A DNA stretch of 64,000 nt from Jejuia sp047345485. Its GTDB lineage: Bacteria > Bacteroidota > Bacteroidia > Flavobacteriales > Flavobacteriaceae. The position numbers were made by a program, and so were the translations under genes. Numbering within the stretch: position 1 is the first letter of the stretch; each line of letters opens with the position of its first letter. Of the stretch, positions 36,172 to 45,017 are shown in pieces. The DNA lies in assembly GCF_047345485.1 (NCBI RefSeq), contig NZ_JBLFEN010000009.1:1-64000 (forward strand). Direction: 5' to 3'. The notes under the pieces are model-generated. The model was given only the letters and a program-made list of their open reading frames with translations. It ran no database searches and was not told the DNA's origin.

Positions 36172-37566
36172 ATGAAATCTCTTCTAAAGAAAACAACTTG
36201 GATTTTGCCCGTAGCAGTATTACTGTTTGCATGTGGTGGTAAAGACAAAAAGAAAGACGTGGCTGAAAGTGCAGCTGCTGAAACTTCAACAACACAAACA
36301 TTAGATATTGAAAAGCCACAATTAACTTTTGGTTTTATTAAGTTAACAGATATGGCACCTTTAGCTATTGCTAAAGAAAAAGGCTTTTTTGAAGATGAAG
36401 GCTTATTTGTTTCAGTAGAAGCACAATCAAATTGGAAAAATGTTTTAGATCGTGTAATCGATGGTCAGTTAGATGGATCGCACATGTTAGCGGGTCAGCC
36501 AATTGCTGCAGGTGCAGGATTTGGTCGTCAAGCAGATTTAGTAACGCCATTTTCCATGGATTTAAATGGTAATGGTATTACAGTTTCAAATGATGTTTGG
36601 AGCAAAATGAAGCCAAACGTACCAAAAGGTGCTGATGGTAAGCCAATTCACCCAATTAAAGCTGAGGCGTTAAAGCCAGTAATTGATGAGTATAAAAACT
36701 CTGGTAAAGCGTTTAAAATGGGTATGGTATTCCCAGTATCTACACATAACTACGAAATAAGATATTGGTTAGCTGCAGCAGGCATTCACCCAGGAATGTA
36801 CACAGCAGATAACGTACAAGGACAAATTGACGCTGAGGTTTTATTATCTGTAACGCCTCCGCCGCAAATGCCAGCAACACTAGAAGCAGGAACTATTTAC
36901 GGATATTGTGTTGGTGAGCCTTGGAATCAGCAAGCAGTATTTAAAGGTATTGGTGTGCCAGTAACTACCAATTATGATATCTGGAAAAATAATCCAGAAA
37001 AAGTATTTGTAATGACAAAGAAATTTGTAGAAGATTATCCTAACACTGCAACAGCTGTAACTAAAGCATTAATTAGAGCAGGAAAATGGTTGGACGAACC
37101 AAGTAACAGAGCCGAAGCTGTAAAAATATTAGCAATGTCTCAGTATGTTGGTGCTCCTGAAGCAGTATTAGCTAACTCTATGACTGGTACGTTTGAATTT
37201 GAAAAAGGTGATAAGCGTGAGATGCCAGACTTTAATGTGTTCTACAAGTATAATGCGACATACCCATTCTATTCTGATGGTATTTGGTTTTTAACTCAAA
37301 TGAGACGTTGGGGACAAATTCCTGAAGCTAAATCTGCAGATTGGTATGGAAGTACTATTAAAGACATTTACAGACCAGATATATGGACAAAAGCTGCAAA
37401 GTTATTAGTTGCAGAAGGAAAAATTCCAGCAAGTGATATTCCTACAACAGATGGTTACAAGCCAGCAACTGCTGATTTTATTGACGGTACATCATATGAT
37501 GCTAAAGACCCAATAGGATATATTAATAGCTTTAAAATTGGTAACAAAGATAAAGCTGCACAATAA
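36172..37566 (+). CDS. nrtA: CmpA/NrtA-type ABC transporter substrate-binding lipoprotein
   Basis: 464 residues. A lipoprotein signal ends in LLFAC (Cys21), followed by a charged linker. The rest matches the nitrate/bicarbonate/taurine binding proteins: TFGFIKLTDMAPLAIAKEKG, DGSHMLAGQPIAAGAG, PVSTHNYEIRYWLAAAGI, GYCVGEPWNQQAVFKGIGV. The protein captures the anion in the periplasm. NrtA (nitrate/nitrite) and CmpA (bicarbonate) cannot be told apart safely by eye. The first gene of the operon, it is separated from the permease gene by 130 bases containing a strong stem-loop. Confidence 0.88.
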   Translation: MKSLLKKTTWILPVAVLLFACGGKDKKKDVAESAAAETSTTQTLDIEKPQLTFGFIKLTDMAPLAIAKEKGFFEDEGLFVSVEAQSNWKNVLDRVIDGQLDGSHMLAGQPIAAGAGFGRQADLVTPFSMDLNGNGITVSNDVWSKMKPNVPKGADGKPIHPIKAEALKPVIDEYKNSGKAFKMGMVFPVSTHNYEIRYWLAAAGIHPGMYTADNVQGQIDAEVLLSVTPPPQMPATLEAGTIYGYCVGEPWNQQAVFKGIGVPVTTNYDIWKNNPEKVFVMTKKFVEDYPNTATAVTKALIRAGKWLDEPSNRAEAVKILAMSQYVGAPEAVLANSMTGTFEFEKGDKREMPDFNVFYKYNATYPFYSDGIWFLTQMRRWGQIPEAKSADWYGSTIKDIYRPDIWTKAAKLLVAEGKIPASDIPTTDGYKPATADFIDGTSYDAKDPIGYINSFKIGNKDKAAQ

Positions 37567-37588
37567 AAACACCACATAATATGAGTTT

Positions 37589-37650
37589 GGGTGAGTTTGA
37601 GATATGAGACTTTGTAGTAAATGCAACTATACCGATAGCGAAACTCACCC
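37589..37650 (+). promoter_or_regulatory. Intercistronic stem-loop between nrtA and nrtB
   Basis: GGGTGAGTTT (37589-37598) pairs perfectly over 10 bp with AAACTCACCC (37641-37650). No T-run follows, so it is not a terminator. Such structures downstream of binding-protein genes often protect the upstream message, giving more binding protein than membrane subunits. Confidence 0.6.
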
Positions 37651-37696
37651 GAATTAATATTTTAATAAAAAAGCACAGACGATACTAAAGATAAGA

Positions 37697-38806
37697 ATGA
37701 TGAAGCAAAGTTTAACATTAGGAAAAGTAACTAAATTTATGGGTTTAGGGTTTTTAACCACCTTTAAAGATTTATTCACTGGAAATTTAGAAAAGGAAGA
37801 TTTTAAAGCCTTTTTACGTAAAACAATTGTACCTATTGTTTCTGTACTTTTATTTATTGGCTTGTGGCATTTAGGCTCTAAGAGTTTATATAATACAGAA
37901 GCAGATTTTAAAATTGAAAAAGCTTTAACAGATCAAGGGCCTGAGGCTGCTGAAGCCTTACGTGCTTGTATAGCGTCGGGAGACTCCAGTTGTCAGCCTA
38001 ATACATTGCCATCGCCTGTACAGGTTTGGGAGTCTTTTCAATCCTTATTAAGAGACCATAACTTAATTAGTGCCGATAAGGCAGCATTTGTAGAAAAAAC
38101 TGCAGCACTAAATGAAACGCGTGTTGCTAAAGGTTTAGATCCTATTGTATATACTGGTAGACCATCATTTGTAGACCAAATTTTTAGAAGTTTACAAACG
38201 GTGTTTGCAGGCTTTTTATTGGCTTTACTAATTGCGGTGCCTTTAGGGATTTTTATTGGATTGAGTCCAACATTAAAAAGTTCTTTTAATTGGTTTATCC
38301 AGATTTTTAAACCAGTATCGCCAGTGGTTTGGTACTTATTAGTATTTATGATTGTAAAAACTTTATTAATTGGTTCTAGCGAGGATAGCTCATTTACTAT
38401 TTCGTTTATAAGTGTGGGTTTATGTTCTATGTGGGCTACCTTAGTAAATACAGCTATGGGTGTATCATCTGTAGATAAAGATTATATAAATGTTGCGAAA
38501 GTATTAAAGTTGGGGAATTTTCAAAAGATATTTAAAGTGGTATTACCATCGTCTTTACCTTTAATTTTTACAGGTTTAAAAATCACGTTATCTGTAGCGT
38601 GGATGGTTTTAATTGCCATTGAACTTTTGGCACAAAGCCCTGGTTTAGGTTTGTTTGTTTGGGAGGAATTCCAAAATGGTGCAAACGACTCCAATGCTAA
38701 AATAATTGTAGCCATGTTTGTTATTGGTATCATTGGGTTTTTATTAGATCGCTTAATGTTAACTATACAAAACTGGGTAAGTTTTGAGAAAACAGACGCA
38801 ATATAA
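37697..38806 (+). CDS. nrtB: NrtB-type ABC transporter permease
   Basis: 369 residues, longer than most permeases of the family because of a periplasmic insertion of about 90 residues after the first helix (with CIASGDSSC). The membrane core follows with SLQTVFAGFLLALLIAVPLG and the cytoplasmic EAA-type loop VAKVLKLGNFQKIFKVVLP, which contacts the ATPases. It forms the membrane channel of the importer. The first helix is preceded by a cytoplasmic segment rather than a cleavable signal. Confidence 0.88.
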   Translation: MMKQSLTLGKVTKFMGLGFLTTFKDLFTGNLEKEDFKAFLRKTIVPIVSVLLFIGLWHLGSKSLYNTEADFKIEKALTDQGPEAAEALRACIASGDSSCQPNTLPSPVQVWESFQSLLRDHNLISADKAAFVEKTAALNETRVAKGLDPIVYTGRPSFVDQIFRSLQTVFAGFLLALLIAVPLGIFIGLSPTLKSSFNWFIQIFKPVSPVVWYLLVFMIVKTLLIGSSEDSSFTISFISVGLCSMWATLVNTAMGVSSVDKDYINVAKVLKLGNFQKIFKVVLPSSLPLIFTGLKITLSVAWMVLIAIELLAQSPGLGLFVWEEFQNGANDSNAKIIVAMFVIGIIGFLLDRLMLTIQNWVSFEKTDAI

Positions 38807-38883
38807 ATAATGTTGATGTGTTGAGTTGTTTAAGGGTTGAATCGATTAAACAATTACACAGATAAACTATTAAACATTAAAAA

Positions 38884-39732
38884 ATGGCATACTTAGAATT
38901 AAATAACATTTATAAAACCTACGGACAGGGTGATAGTGCTACCGAAGTACTTTCTAATATTAATTTAACGGTTGAGGAAGGTGAATTTGTTGCTATTGTT
39001 GGGTTTACAGGAAGTGGAAAAACAACACTTGTAAATTTAATTAATGGATTACTGGAGCCTACAAGTGGTGAGGTGTTATTTAAAGGAGCCCCTGTACAAG
39101 GAACGAGCCATGAGCGAGGTGTGATATTTCAAAATTACTCGTTGTTACCCTGGTTAACTGTTGGGCAAAACGTTTTTATGGCGGTAAAGGAAGCGTTTCC
39201 GAAAAAATCTAAAAGTGAATTAAATGCCATTGTTGCTGATTATGTAGAGATGGTAAGTTTAACGCCTGCGATAAATAAACGCCCTAAAGAATTATCGGGA
39301 GGTATGCGCCAACGTGTGGCTGTTGCCCGTGCTTTAGCAATGAAGCCGGAGATGATTATTATGGACGAACCGCTTGGTGCCTTAGATGCTTTAACGCGAG
39401 GTAATTTACAGGATGAGATTTTAAATATTTGGGGAAAAGATAAGCGCACCGCTTTATTGATAACCAATGATGTAGATGAAGGGATTTATATGGCAGACCG
39501 CATTATTCCGCTACGTCCCGGACCAAATGCAACCTTAGGGCCAGAGTTTAAAATTGATATTGAGCGCCCACGTGATAAAACCGAAATGAATGATAATGCA
39601 AATTTTAAGAAAACAAGAAATGCGATTATTGAGTATCTAATGGATATTGGGGCAGAACGTAAATCTCAAGCTATAGAAGAATATGTTTTACCAGAACTAA
39701 CTCCAAAAGATTTTGTTAACCGTTTTAAATAA
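38884..39732 (+). CDS. ABC transporter ATP-binding protein 1 (NrtC/D-like), Asn in the H-loop
   Basis: 282 residues. Walker A is GFTGSGKTT (40-48), the signature LSGGMRQRV (138-145), and Walker B IIMDEPLGALD with an intact Glu. In the H-loop, where most members have His (ITHD), this protein has Asn195 (LLITNDVDEG). That residue normally senses the gamma-phosphate, so this site may be slow or regulatory. The C-terminal extension contains ERPRDKTEMND, typical of nitrate-type ATPases. It probably pairs with the next protein. Confidence 0.85.
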   Translation: MAYLELNNIYKTYGQGDSATEVLSNINLTVEEGEFVAIVGFTGSGKTTLVNLINGLLEPTSGEVLFKGAPVQGTSHERGVIFQNYSLLPWLTVGQNVFMAVKEAFPKKSKSELNAIVADYVEMVSLTPAINKRPKELSGGMRQRVAVARALAMKPEMIIMDEPLGALDALTRGNLQDEILNIWGKDKRTALLITNDVDEGIYMADRIIPLRPGPNATLGPEFKIDIERPRDKTEMNDNANFKKTRNAIIEYLMDIGAERKSQAIEEYVLPELTPKDFVNRFK

Positions 39733-39741
39733 GTATCAAAG

Positions 39742-40569
39742 ATGAGTGTTATAATTGAAAATAAAACAAAAATTATTACTGAGGCTGCAGGGTTTCCTTC
39801 TGATGATGTGATGCTTGATTTAAAGAATTTAAAAAAAGTATACCCAACACCTAAAGGTGATTATGTAGTGCTTGAGGATTTAAATCTTCAAATTCGTAAA
39901 GAAGAATTTGTTACTATTATTGGGCATTCAGGGTGCGGTAAAACAACTATGCTATCTATGATTGCAGGATTAAATCCTATTTCAGGTGGTAATATTTCGG
40001 TATTAGGAAAACATATTAAAGGCCCAGGACCAGATAGAGGTGTCATATTTCAAGCGCCTAGTTTAATGCCTTGGATGACGGCTTTACAAAACGTAATGTT
40101 GGGTGTTAACCAAGTGTTTCCTCATGCTACAAAAGCGCAACGTACTGATATTGCAAAATACTATTTACAAAAAGTTGGTTTAGAAGATGCGTTTAATAAA
40201 CGCGCTTCAGAATTATCTCAGGGTATGCAACAGCGTGTTGGTATTGCTAGAGCCTTTGCCATAAAACCTAAAGTGTTATTGCTTGATGAACCTTTTGGAA
40301 TGCTAGATTCTTTAACGCGTGGAGAGCTTCAAGATATTTTAATTGAAATTTGGAATAAGGAAAAAATTACTGCAGTAATGATTACACATGATGTGGATGA
40401 AGCTATATTTTTAGCGGATCGTGTGGTGATGATGACAAGCGGACCAAAAGCTAAAATTGGTGATATTTTAAACATAGATTTTGAAAGACCAAGAACTAGA
40501 AAAGCGGTTTTAGAACACGATGATTATTACAAATACAGAAAACACTTAATAGACTTTTTAGAGCACTAG
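39742..40569 (+). CDS. ABC transporter ATP-binding protein 2 (NrtD-like)
   Basis: 275 residues with all canonical ABC motifs: Walker A GHSGCGKTT (61-69), Q-loop in FQAPSLMPWMT, signature LSQGMQQRV, Walker B VLLLDEPFGMLDSLTRG, and an intact H-loop in MITHDVDEAIF. The C-terminal part has IDFERPRTRKA as in nitrate/taurine importers. It lies 9 bases after the first ATPase gene. Together they would power the importer as an unequal pair. Confidence 0.9.
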   Translation: MSVIIENKTKIITEAAGFPSDDVMLDLKNLKKVYPTPKGDYVVLEDLNLQIRKEEFVTIIGHSGCGKTTMLSMIAGLNPISGGNISVLGKHIKGPGPDRGVIFQAPSLMPWMTALQNVMLGVNQVFPHATKAQRTDIAKYYLQKVGLEDAFNKRASELSQGMQQRVGIARAFAIKPKVLLLDEPFGMLDSLTRGELQDILIEIWNKEKITAVMITHDVDEAIFLADRVVMMTSGPKAKIGDILNIDFERPRTRKAVLEHDDYYKYRKHLIDFLEH

Positions 40570-40714
40570 AAAGTAAATACTAACACATATAAATACAAAA
40601 AATAATAGTTTATAAAATTCACGAAATTTTATAGGCCTTGGAAACGTACAATCTTAAAACAACAGAAATACATTAAAAACTCGAACAAAACTTAAACAAA
40701 AAAACAAGTAAAAA

Positions 40715-41980
40715 ATGAAAAAACAATATGTATTAATAGGGGTGATGGCATTGATAGTTCAATTTGCACAAGCGCAGTTTACTTTAGAAGGAGAATTTAG
40801 ACCACGATCAGAATATTTTGGTAATGGTGGAAACTTTACAGGAGGTACGTTTCCTGCTCAAACAGCATTAGATTCTGATGAAGGTTTTATAAGAACAACC
40901 GTAAGAGCAGCACTAAAAGCGGCTTACACAGCTGAGACTTATAAAGTTTTTATAAACTTTCAAGAGGTATTTGCATTTGGTGATAGACCACAAATTGCAA
41001 CTGCTGGAAATGGAAATTTTAGAGTACAGGAAGCTTGGGCAGATTTAAGACTGGGAGCATCTTCTAGTTTAAAATTAGGTCGCCAGTCATTATCTTACGA
41101 CGACCAAAGAATACTTGGTGGACTTGGTTGGGCGCAACAAGCAAGAACGCATGACGCTCTTGTGTATAAATATAAGAAAAATAAATTGAGCTTAGATATT
41201 GGTGGAGCATTAAACACTACTGTTGATGAAATTTACAACACAGCAAATTTATTTTCTTATAGAGATATGGTATTTGCTAGAGTAAATACAAAAGGAGAGA
41301 AATTAAACTTTTCGTTTTTAGCGTTACTTAATACATTTCAAAACGGAGGAGATAATAACCCAGCAACACCACCAACAACAGATAGAAAAGCATCATTACT
41401 TACTACAGGGGTGCATGCAGGTTATAAAACAGGTGGTTTATCATTAACAGCAAATTTATACCTGCAAGAAGGTGAAAGAGTTGGTGGTGTGGATGTCAAA
41501 GGAGCGTTATTGTCAAGCTTATTAGCTAAGTATAAAGTATCAGATAAGTTAACTTTAGGTGCAGGTTACGAGAGTATCTCTGGTAGAAAAGATGATTCTG
41601 CAGCGTTCTTTCCATTATACGGTACAAACCATGCTTTTAATGGTTTAATAGATAGATTTTACGTAGGTAACCACGGAAATGCTGGAGGTTTAAATGATTT
41701 GCAGGTATCGCTTGCTACAAAAATATCTGGTTTAGCAGTAACGCTTACAGGACATTATTTTACAGAAGTAGAAGATGTTGATGGCTTTGATGGTAAGGAT
41801 TTAGGATCTGAAATAGATTTAGTAATAGCAAAAAAGTTTAAAGAATTTAAATTAGTTGGTGGATATTCTCATTTTTTCGAGCAAAGTGCAGTTGCTGATT
41901 TACCAGGAGTAAAGAGTACTCAAAACTGGGCATGGGCCATGTTAATTATTAAGCCTAAGTTTTTAAACACAGCTAAATAA
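40715..41980 (+). CDS. Alginate-export-family outer-membrane porin of the importer operon
   Basis: 421 residues beginning with a signal peptide (VLIGVMALIVQFAQAQF), followed by alternating strands typical of AlgE-like barrels: LEGEFRPRSEYFGNGG, LKLGRQSLSYDDQRILGG, GWAQQARTHDALVYKY and a long series to LVGGYSHFF. The arginine-rich pore residues fit an anion channel. Its place at the end of the operon suggests passage of the same anion across the outer membrane. A 9-bp AT hairpin (40611-40633) lies in the 145-base gap before it. Confidence 0.85.
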   Translation: MKKQYVLIGVMALIVQFAQAQFTLEGEFRPRSEYFGNGGNFTGGTFPAQTALDSDEGFIRTTVRAALKAAYTAETYKVFINFQEVFAFGDRPQIATAGNGNFRVQEAWADLRLGASSSLKLGRQSLSYDDQRILGGLGWAQQARTHDALVYKYKKNKLSLDIGGALNTTVDEIYNTANLFSYRDMVFARVNTKGEKLNFSFLALLNTFQNGGDNNPATPPTTDRKASLLTTGVHAGYKTGGLSLTANLYLQEGERVGGVDVKGALLSSLLAKYKVSDKLTLGAGYESISGRKDDSAAFFPLYGTNHAFNGLIDRFYVGNHGNAGGLNDLQVSLATKISGLAVTLTGHYFTEVEDVDGFDGKDLGSEIDLVIAKKFKEFKLVGGYSHFFEQSAVADLPGVKSTQNWAWAMLIIKPKFLNTAK

Positions 41981-42060
41981 ATTATAATAGTTACTAAATT
42001 TAATTGGAGTTAACTGTAATATTATAAGGTGTTAATTATATTAAAATTCCAATGTTTTAA

Positions 42061-42085
42061 ACCCCGCTTTTAAGCGGGGTTTTTA
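42061..42085 (+). terminator. Rho-independent terminator of the importer operon
   Basis: ACCCCGCTTTTAAGCGGGGT is a strong GC-rich stem followed by T residues, about 80 bases after the porin stop. Confidence 0.9.
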
Positions 42086-42294
42086 TGTAAATTGTTTTAG
42101 AGTAAGTGATTACCAGTTCAAATTGATTTTTGATAATAATTTTTTAATATTCTCTAGATTGTAGTATTATTTTAAAAATAAAAAGACACAAGAATTTATT
42201 TTGAGAATGCTTAAAAAAAGAAATTGCAAATGCGTAACTAAAAAATGCCCGTTATACTTTTAACCCGTTGTGTATTTTGAAAAAACTCTATCAA

Positions 42295-42406
42295 TTCGAG
42301 TGAATTTAACGATTGAAATCAGTGAAATTTGTATCGAGAATAAGAATTTTTAATATGAATTGGTTCTCGATACGATTTTCTTATCAAAAAAATCACTCGA
42401 ACTGAC
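42295..42406. repeat. TCTCGATAC-family repeat, right copy beside the nrt operon
   Basis: Contains TTCGAGTGAATTTAACG, AAATTTGTATCGAGAATAAG and TTGGTTCTCGATACGATTTT, ending CACTCGAACTGAC. It is the inverted counterpart of 35667-35777. The gap 41981-42617 holds two terminators and this repeat but no gene. Confidence 0.85.
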
Positions 42407-42482
42407 ATTACACTGTTTATTTCAACTTAAAATGCACAAGGGTTTTTATTTAAATAATGATATAGATAACGTAAACGCATAA

Positions 42483-42527
42483 AAAAAACCTTGAACCTAT
42501 TCTTTCGATTTGGAGTACAAGGTTTTA
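42483..42527 (-). terminator. Terminator of the AlbA_2-domain gene
   Basis: On the minus strand AAACCTTG and CAAGGTTT enclose an imperfect loop and are followed by eight T residues, about 90 bases after the stop codon. Confidence 0.75.
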
Positions 42528-42617
42528 TTAAATGATTAATAGCGATGCAAAAATATGGTTTTCCCGTAAATTTTGAAACCTCTAAAGTTAAATTAAGGTT
42601 AAATCAGTTAACAAATG

Positions 42618-43760
42618 TTAATTATACTTCACTTTTCTTAAAATACGCATAGCTTCCTTATACATAAGATAAACACCGTTATTTTGTGCTTTTAAAAAGG
42701 GTTTAGCATCCTGTAACTTATCAAGCGCATCTTTAAAATCGTTTAAATAACAAATCAAATAGTTAGAAGGGAGTTGGTTTAAATCAGACAGATCATTTTT
42801 AGTTAAAGTCAACCCTTTTCTTAATTTTTCTAAGAGCGCATTGTTCGTATTGTAAATATGATGTAGTGTTTTTTTATTGAATTGTGGCGGATTAAATAAT
42901 AACTTAGTTACAATATTATAATGGGCATTATCTTGAAAACTAATCACAGTTTTTTCCAGTGGGTAATACTTAAAATGTTTTTGGTAGCCAAAGTTTACAT
43001 ATTCAATAATCTCAAAAGTGTTTTCTGTTATTTTTATAGAAACTTCATCTAAGGCAGAAAAAAACAAACGTACTTGTTCGTTTATCAATTCAATATCAAC
43101 TCTAGAGTAAAATACATCTTCTTTTACAACCTTCTTCTGGCCTGCCCAACATACCACAAAATATTCTTTAAACACCTTGTATTGTGCATTAAAATCTTTC
43201 CGGGTATTCATAAAATGCATTACACCGTCAAGTGTGTGCTCAATATTATTTTGCGCATTGTTTTCTATGGCTTCTACAATTTTAGAATTCACATCTTTAA
43301 TATCGCTTTTAAATACCTTGGGCATACTTATGCTACCGTCTCTAAAAAATACAGAACCCCCATAATATTTCCATATATTTTTTTTGAGAGCAGTAAGTTT
43401 TCCTAGGGGTCTTATAGTAACTAGTCCAACTACTTTATCCTCAGGTAAGTTAGGAAACGGAATGTTTTCATACTGAACAATTGGCGGATTAGTTAAATAT
43501 GCATTTATAAGATTTTGAATTTTACTATCATCAAAAAAATCAACACCTAAAATGGAGTTATCGGTATCTTCAACACCAATTACGATATACGAATTGTTTT
43601 TTGGGTTGCTGTTAGACAGCGCACAAATATGTTTTAAAAACTTTGCTTTTCCTTCTTTTAGGCTAATATCAATTTTTCGCTTTTTGTCATAAAAACTGTT
43701 CTCATCGTTATGAGCTAAAAGATGTTTTATGAGTAGGCGTTTATTAATCATAGTTTTCAT
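42618..43760 (-). CDS. AlbA_2 (Schlafen-like) domain protein
   Basis: 380 residues. Residues 25-150 fit the AlbA_2 domain: KEGKAKFLKHICALSNSN, SYIVIGVEDTDNSILGVDFF, LINAYLTNPPIVQYENIPF and VVGLVTIRPLGK. The region after 170 is unlike well-known families. AlbA_2 proteins are predicted nucleic-acid-binding or ATP-binding regulators. The ATG at 43760 lies in a palindromic repeat; Met4 is an alternative start. It follows the SDR gene and a small fragment gene on the same strand. Confidence 0.8.
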   Translation of the reverse strand: MKTMINKRLLIKHLLAHNDENSFYDKKRKIDISLKEGKAKFLKHICALSNSNPKNNSYIVIGVEDTDNSILGVDFFDDSKIQNLINAYLTNPPIVQYENIPFPNLPEDKVVGLVTIRPLGKLTALKKNIWKYYGGSVFFRDGSISMPKVFKSDIKDVNSKIVEAIENNAQNNIEHTLDGVMHFMNTRKDFNAQYKVFKEYFVVCWAGQKKVVKEDVFYSRVDIELINEQVRLFFSALDEVSIKITENTFEIIEYVNFGYQKHFKYYPLEKTVISFQDNAHYNIVTKLLFNPPQFNKKTLHHIYNTNNALLEKLRKGLTLTKNDLSDLNQLPSNYLICYLNDFKDALDKLQDAKPFLKAQNNGVYLMYKEAMRILRKVKYN

Positions 43761-43780
43761 TCCTGCGAAGGCAGGAATCT
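43757..43780. repeat. Short palindrome ATTCCTGC/GCAGGAAT beside the AlbA_2 gene
   Basis: ATTCCTGCGAAGGCAGGAAT is the second copy of the small hairpin seen at 20803. It overlaps the annotated start codon of the AlbA_2 gene and separates it from the fragment gene upstream. Confidence 0.75.
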
Positions 43781-43788
43781 GTTTGGTA

Positions 43789-44010
43789 TTAGTTTAAAAT
43801 TCTATTGGGATGGAAACTTCGATCTTCTATTAAATTATATAGGTGTAAATGCTTTTCAGCAATATTTGACTTTTGCTCATTTAAAACCATAAATTCAAAA
43901 TTATTAATTCTAAAAGCGTTTGCAAATACTAGCAGTTTTTCAGGTATCTGATTTACAATTGGTAATGCTTCAAAGCTAACACTAGCACCCAAAATATAAG
44001 TAATATTCAT
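43789..44010 (-). CDS. Short uncharacterised protein, perhaps an N-terminal fragment
   Basis: 73 residues. The start, MNITYILGASVSFEALPIVN, resembles the opening of larger Bacteroidota proteins with a nucleotide-binding, SIR2-like fold (typically YILGAGAS). The Gly-rich signature here reads GASVS instead of GAGAS, and the remainder, ending HLYNLIEDRSFHPNRILN, is too short for a full domain. Its ATG directly follows the SDR stop codon (TAAATG), so it is translationally coupled. It may be a decayed gene. Function unknown. Confidence 0.5.
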   Translation of the reverse strand: MNITYILGASVSFEALPIVNQIPEKLLVFANAFRINNFEFMVLNEQKSNIAEKHLHLYNLIEDRSFHPNRILN

Positions 44011-44763
44011 TTAAATTTCTTTTTTAACCGTTACACTATTCGCCTGCGCCGTACAAAACATCAAAACATCAGCAATATTAACATGTGCGGGTCTAGATAC
44101 TGCAAAATAAATTACTTCGGCAACATCTTTAGCTTGTAATGCCTTAAAGCCAGAGTAAACGTTGTCTGCTTGTTTGCTACCCTTAAACCGTACTTTAGAA
44201 AATTCTGTTTCCACCATCCCAGGATTTACAGCGCCTACTTTTATGCCAAACGGATTTAAATCTACGCGCATGCCTTCAGTAATAGCTAAAACAGCATGTT
44301 TACTACCACAATATACATTACCTTTTGGGTACACTTCTTTCCCGGCCGATGACCCTATGTTGATAATATGTCCAGATTTTCTAGCTGTCATTTGCGGGAT
44401 AATAGCTTTACTAACATACAATAGGCCTTTTACGTTTATATCCATCATGGCATCCCAATCGTCTAAACTACCGTCTTGAATAGCGTCTAAACCATGAGCA
44501 TTTCCTGCATTGTTTATTAAAATATCAATCTGCTCAAAACCTTCAGGTAAAGATGCAATAGCCTTTAAAGTATCTTGTTTATTACGCACATCAAAATTTA
44601 AAATATGTACATCCGTTAGTCTGCTTAGTGCTTCTTGTATGGTTTCTAGTCGGTGTAATCGCCTACCACAAAGCACAAGTTTAATGCCTTGTTTTGCAAA
44701 TTCGTAGGCAGTAGCTTCACCTATACCGCTTGTTGCACCCGTAATTAATGCTGTTTTATTCAT
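44011..44763 (-). CDS. Short-chain dehydrogenase/reductase, NADP-dependent
   Basis: 250 residues with classical SDR marks: TGATSGIGEATA near the N-terminus for cofactor binding, the NNAG motif in DILINNAGNAHG, Ser in IINIGSSAGKEVYPKG, and the catalytic YCGSKHA (Tyr and Lys). RRLHRLETIQ after the first strand suggests NADP preference. The closest familiar group is YdfG-like serine/3-hydroxy acid dehydrogenases. The substrate is not fixed by sequence alone. It leads the small minus-strand group with the fragment and AlbA_2 genes. Confidence 0.9.
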   Translation of the reverse strand: MNKTALITGATSGIGEATAYEFAKQGIKLVLCGRRLHRLETIQEALSRLTDVHILNFDVRNKQDTLKAIASLPEGFEQIDILINNAGNAHGLDAIQDGSLDDWDAMMDINVKGLLYVSKAIIPQMTARKSGHIINIGSSAGKEVYPKGNVYCGSKHAVLAITEGMRVDLNPFGIKVGAVNPGMVETEFSKVRFKGSKQADNVYSGFKALQAKDVAEVIYFAVSRPAHVNIADVLMFCTAQANSVTVKKEI

Positions 44764-45017
44764 TGTAAAGATTTAATTGTTTTTAAAAATACCTAAAAAC
44801 AAATGTAAATTCATTCAGTAACTGTAAGATTTAATTAAAAATTTATTCACGATATACTTTCAATTTTCGAAAATCATATCATAATTAATAGTTAAAGTCA
44901 TATTTCATAATATTCCGCTCGTTTTTTAACCAATTTTTAACAGGTTTCGAATAAAAATTTTAACAATTTGCAATGCTAAAAATATGAGCTTCATATTTAC
45001 TCTCTAAAACTTAGAAA

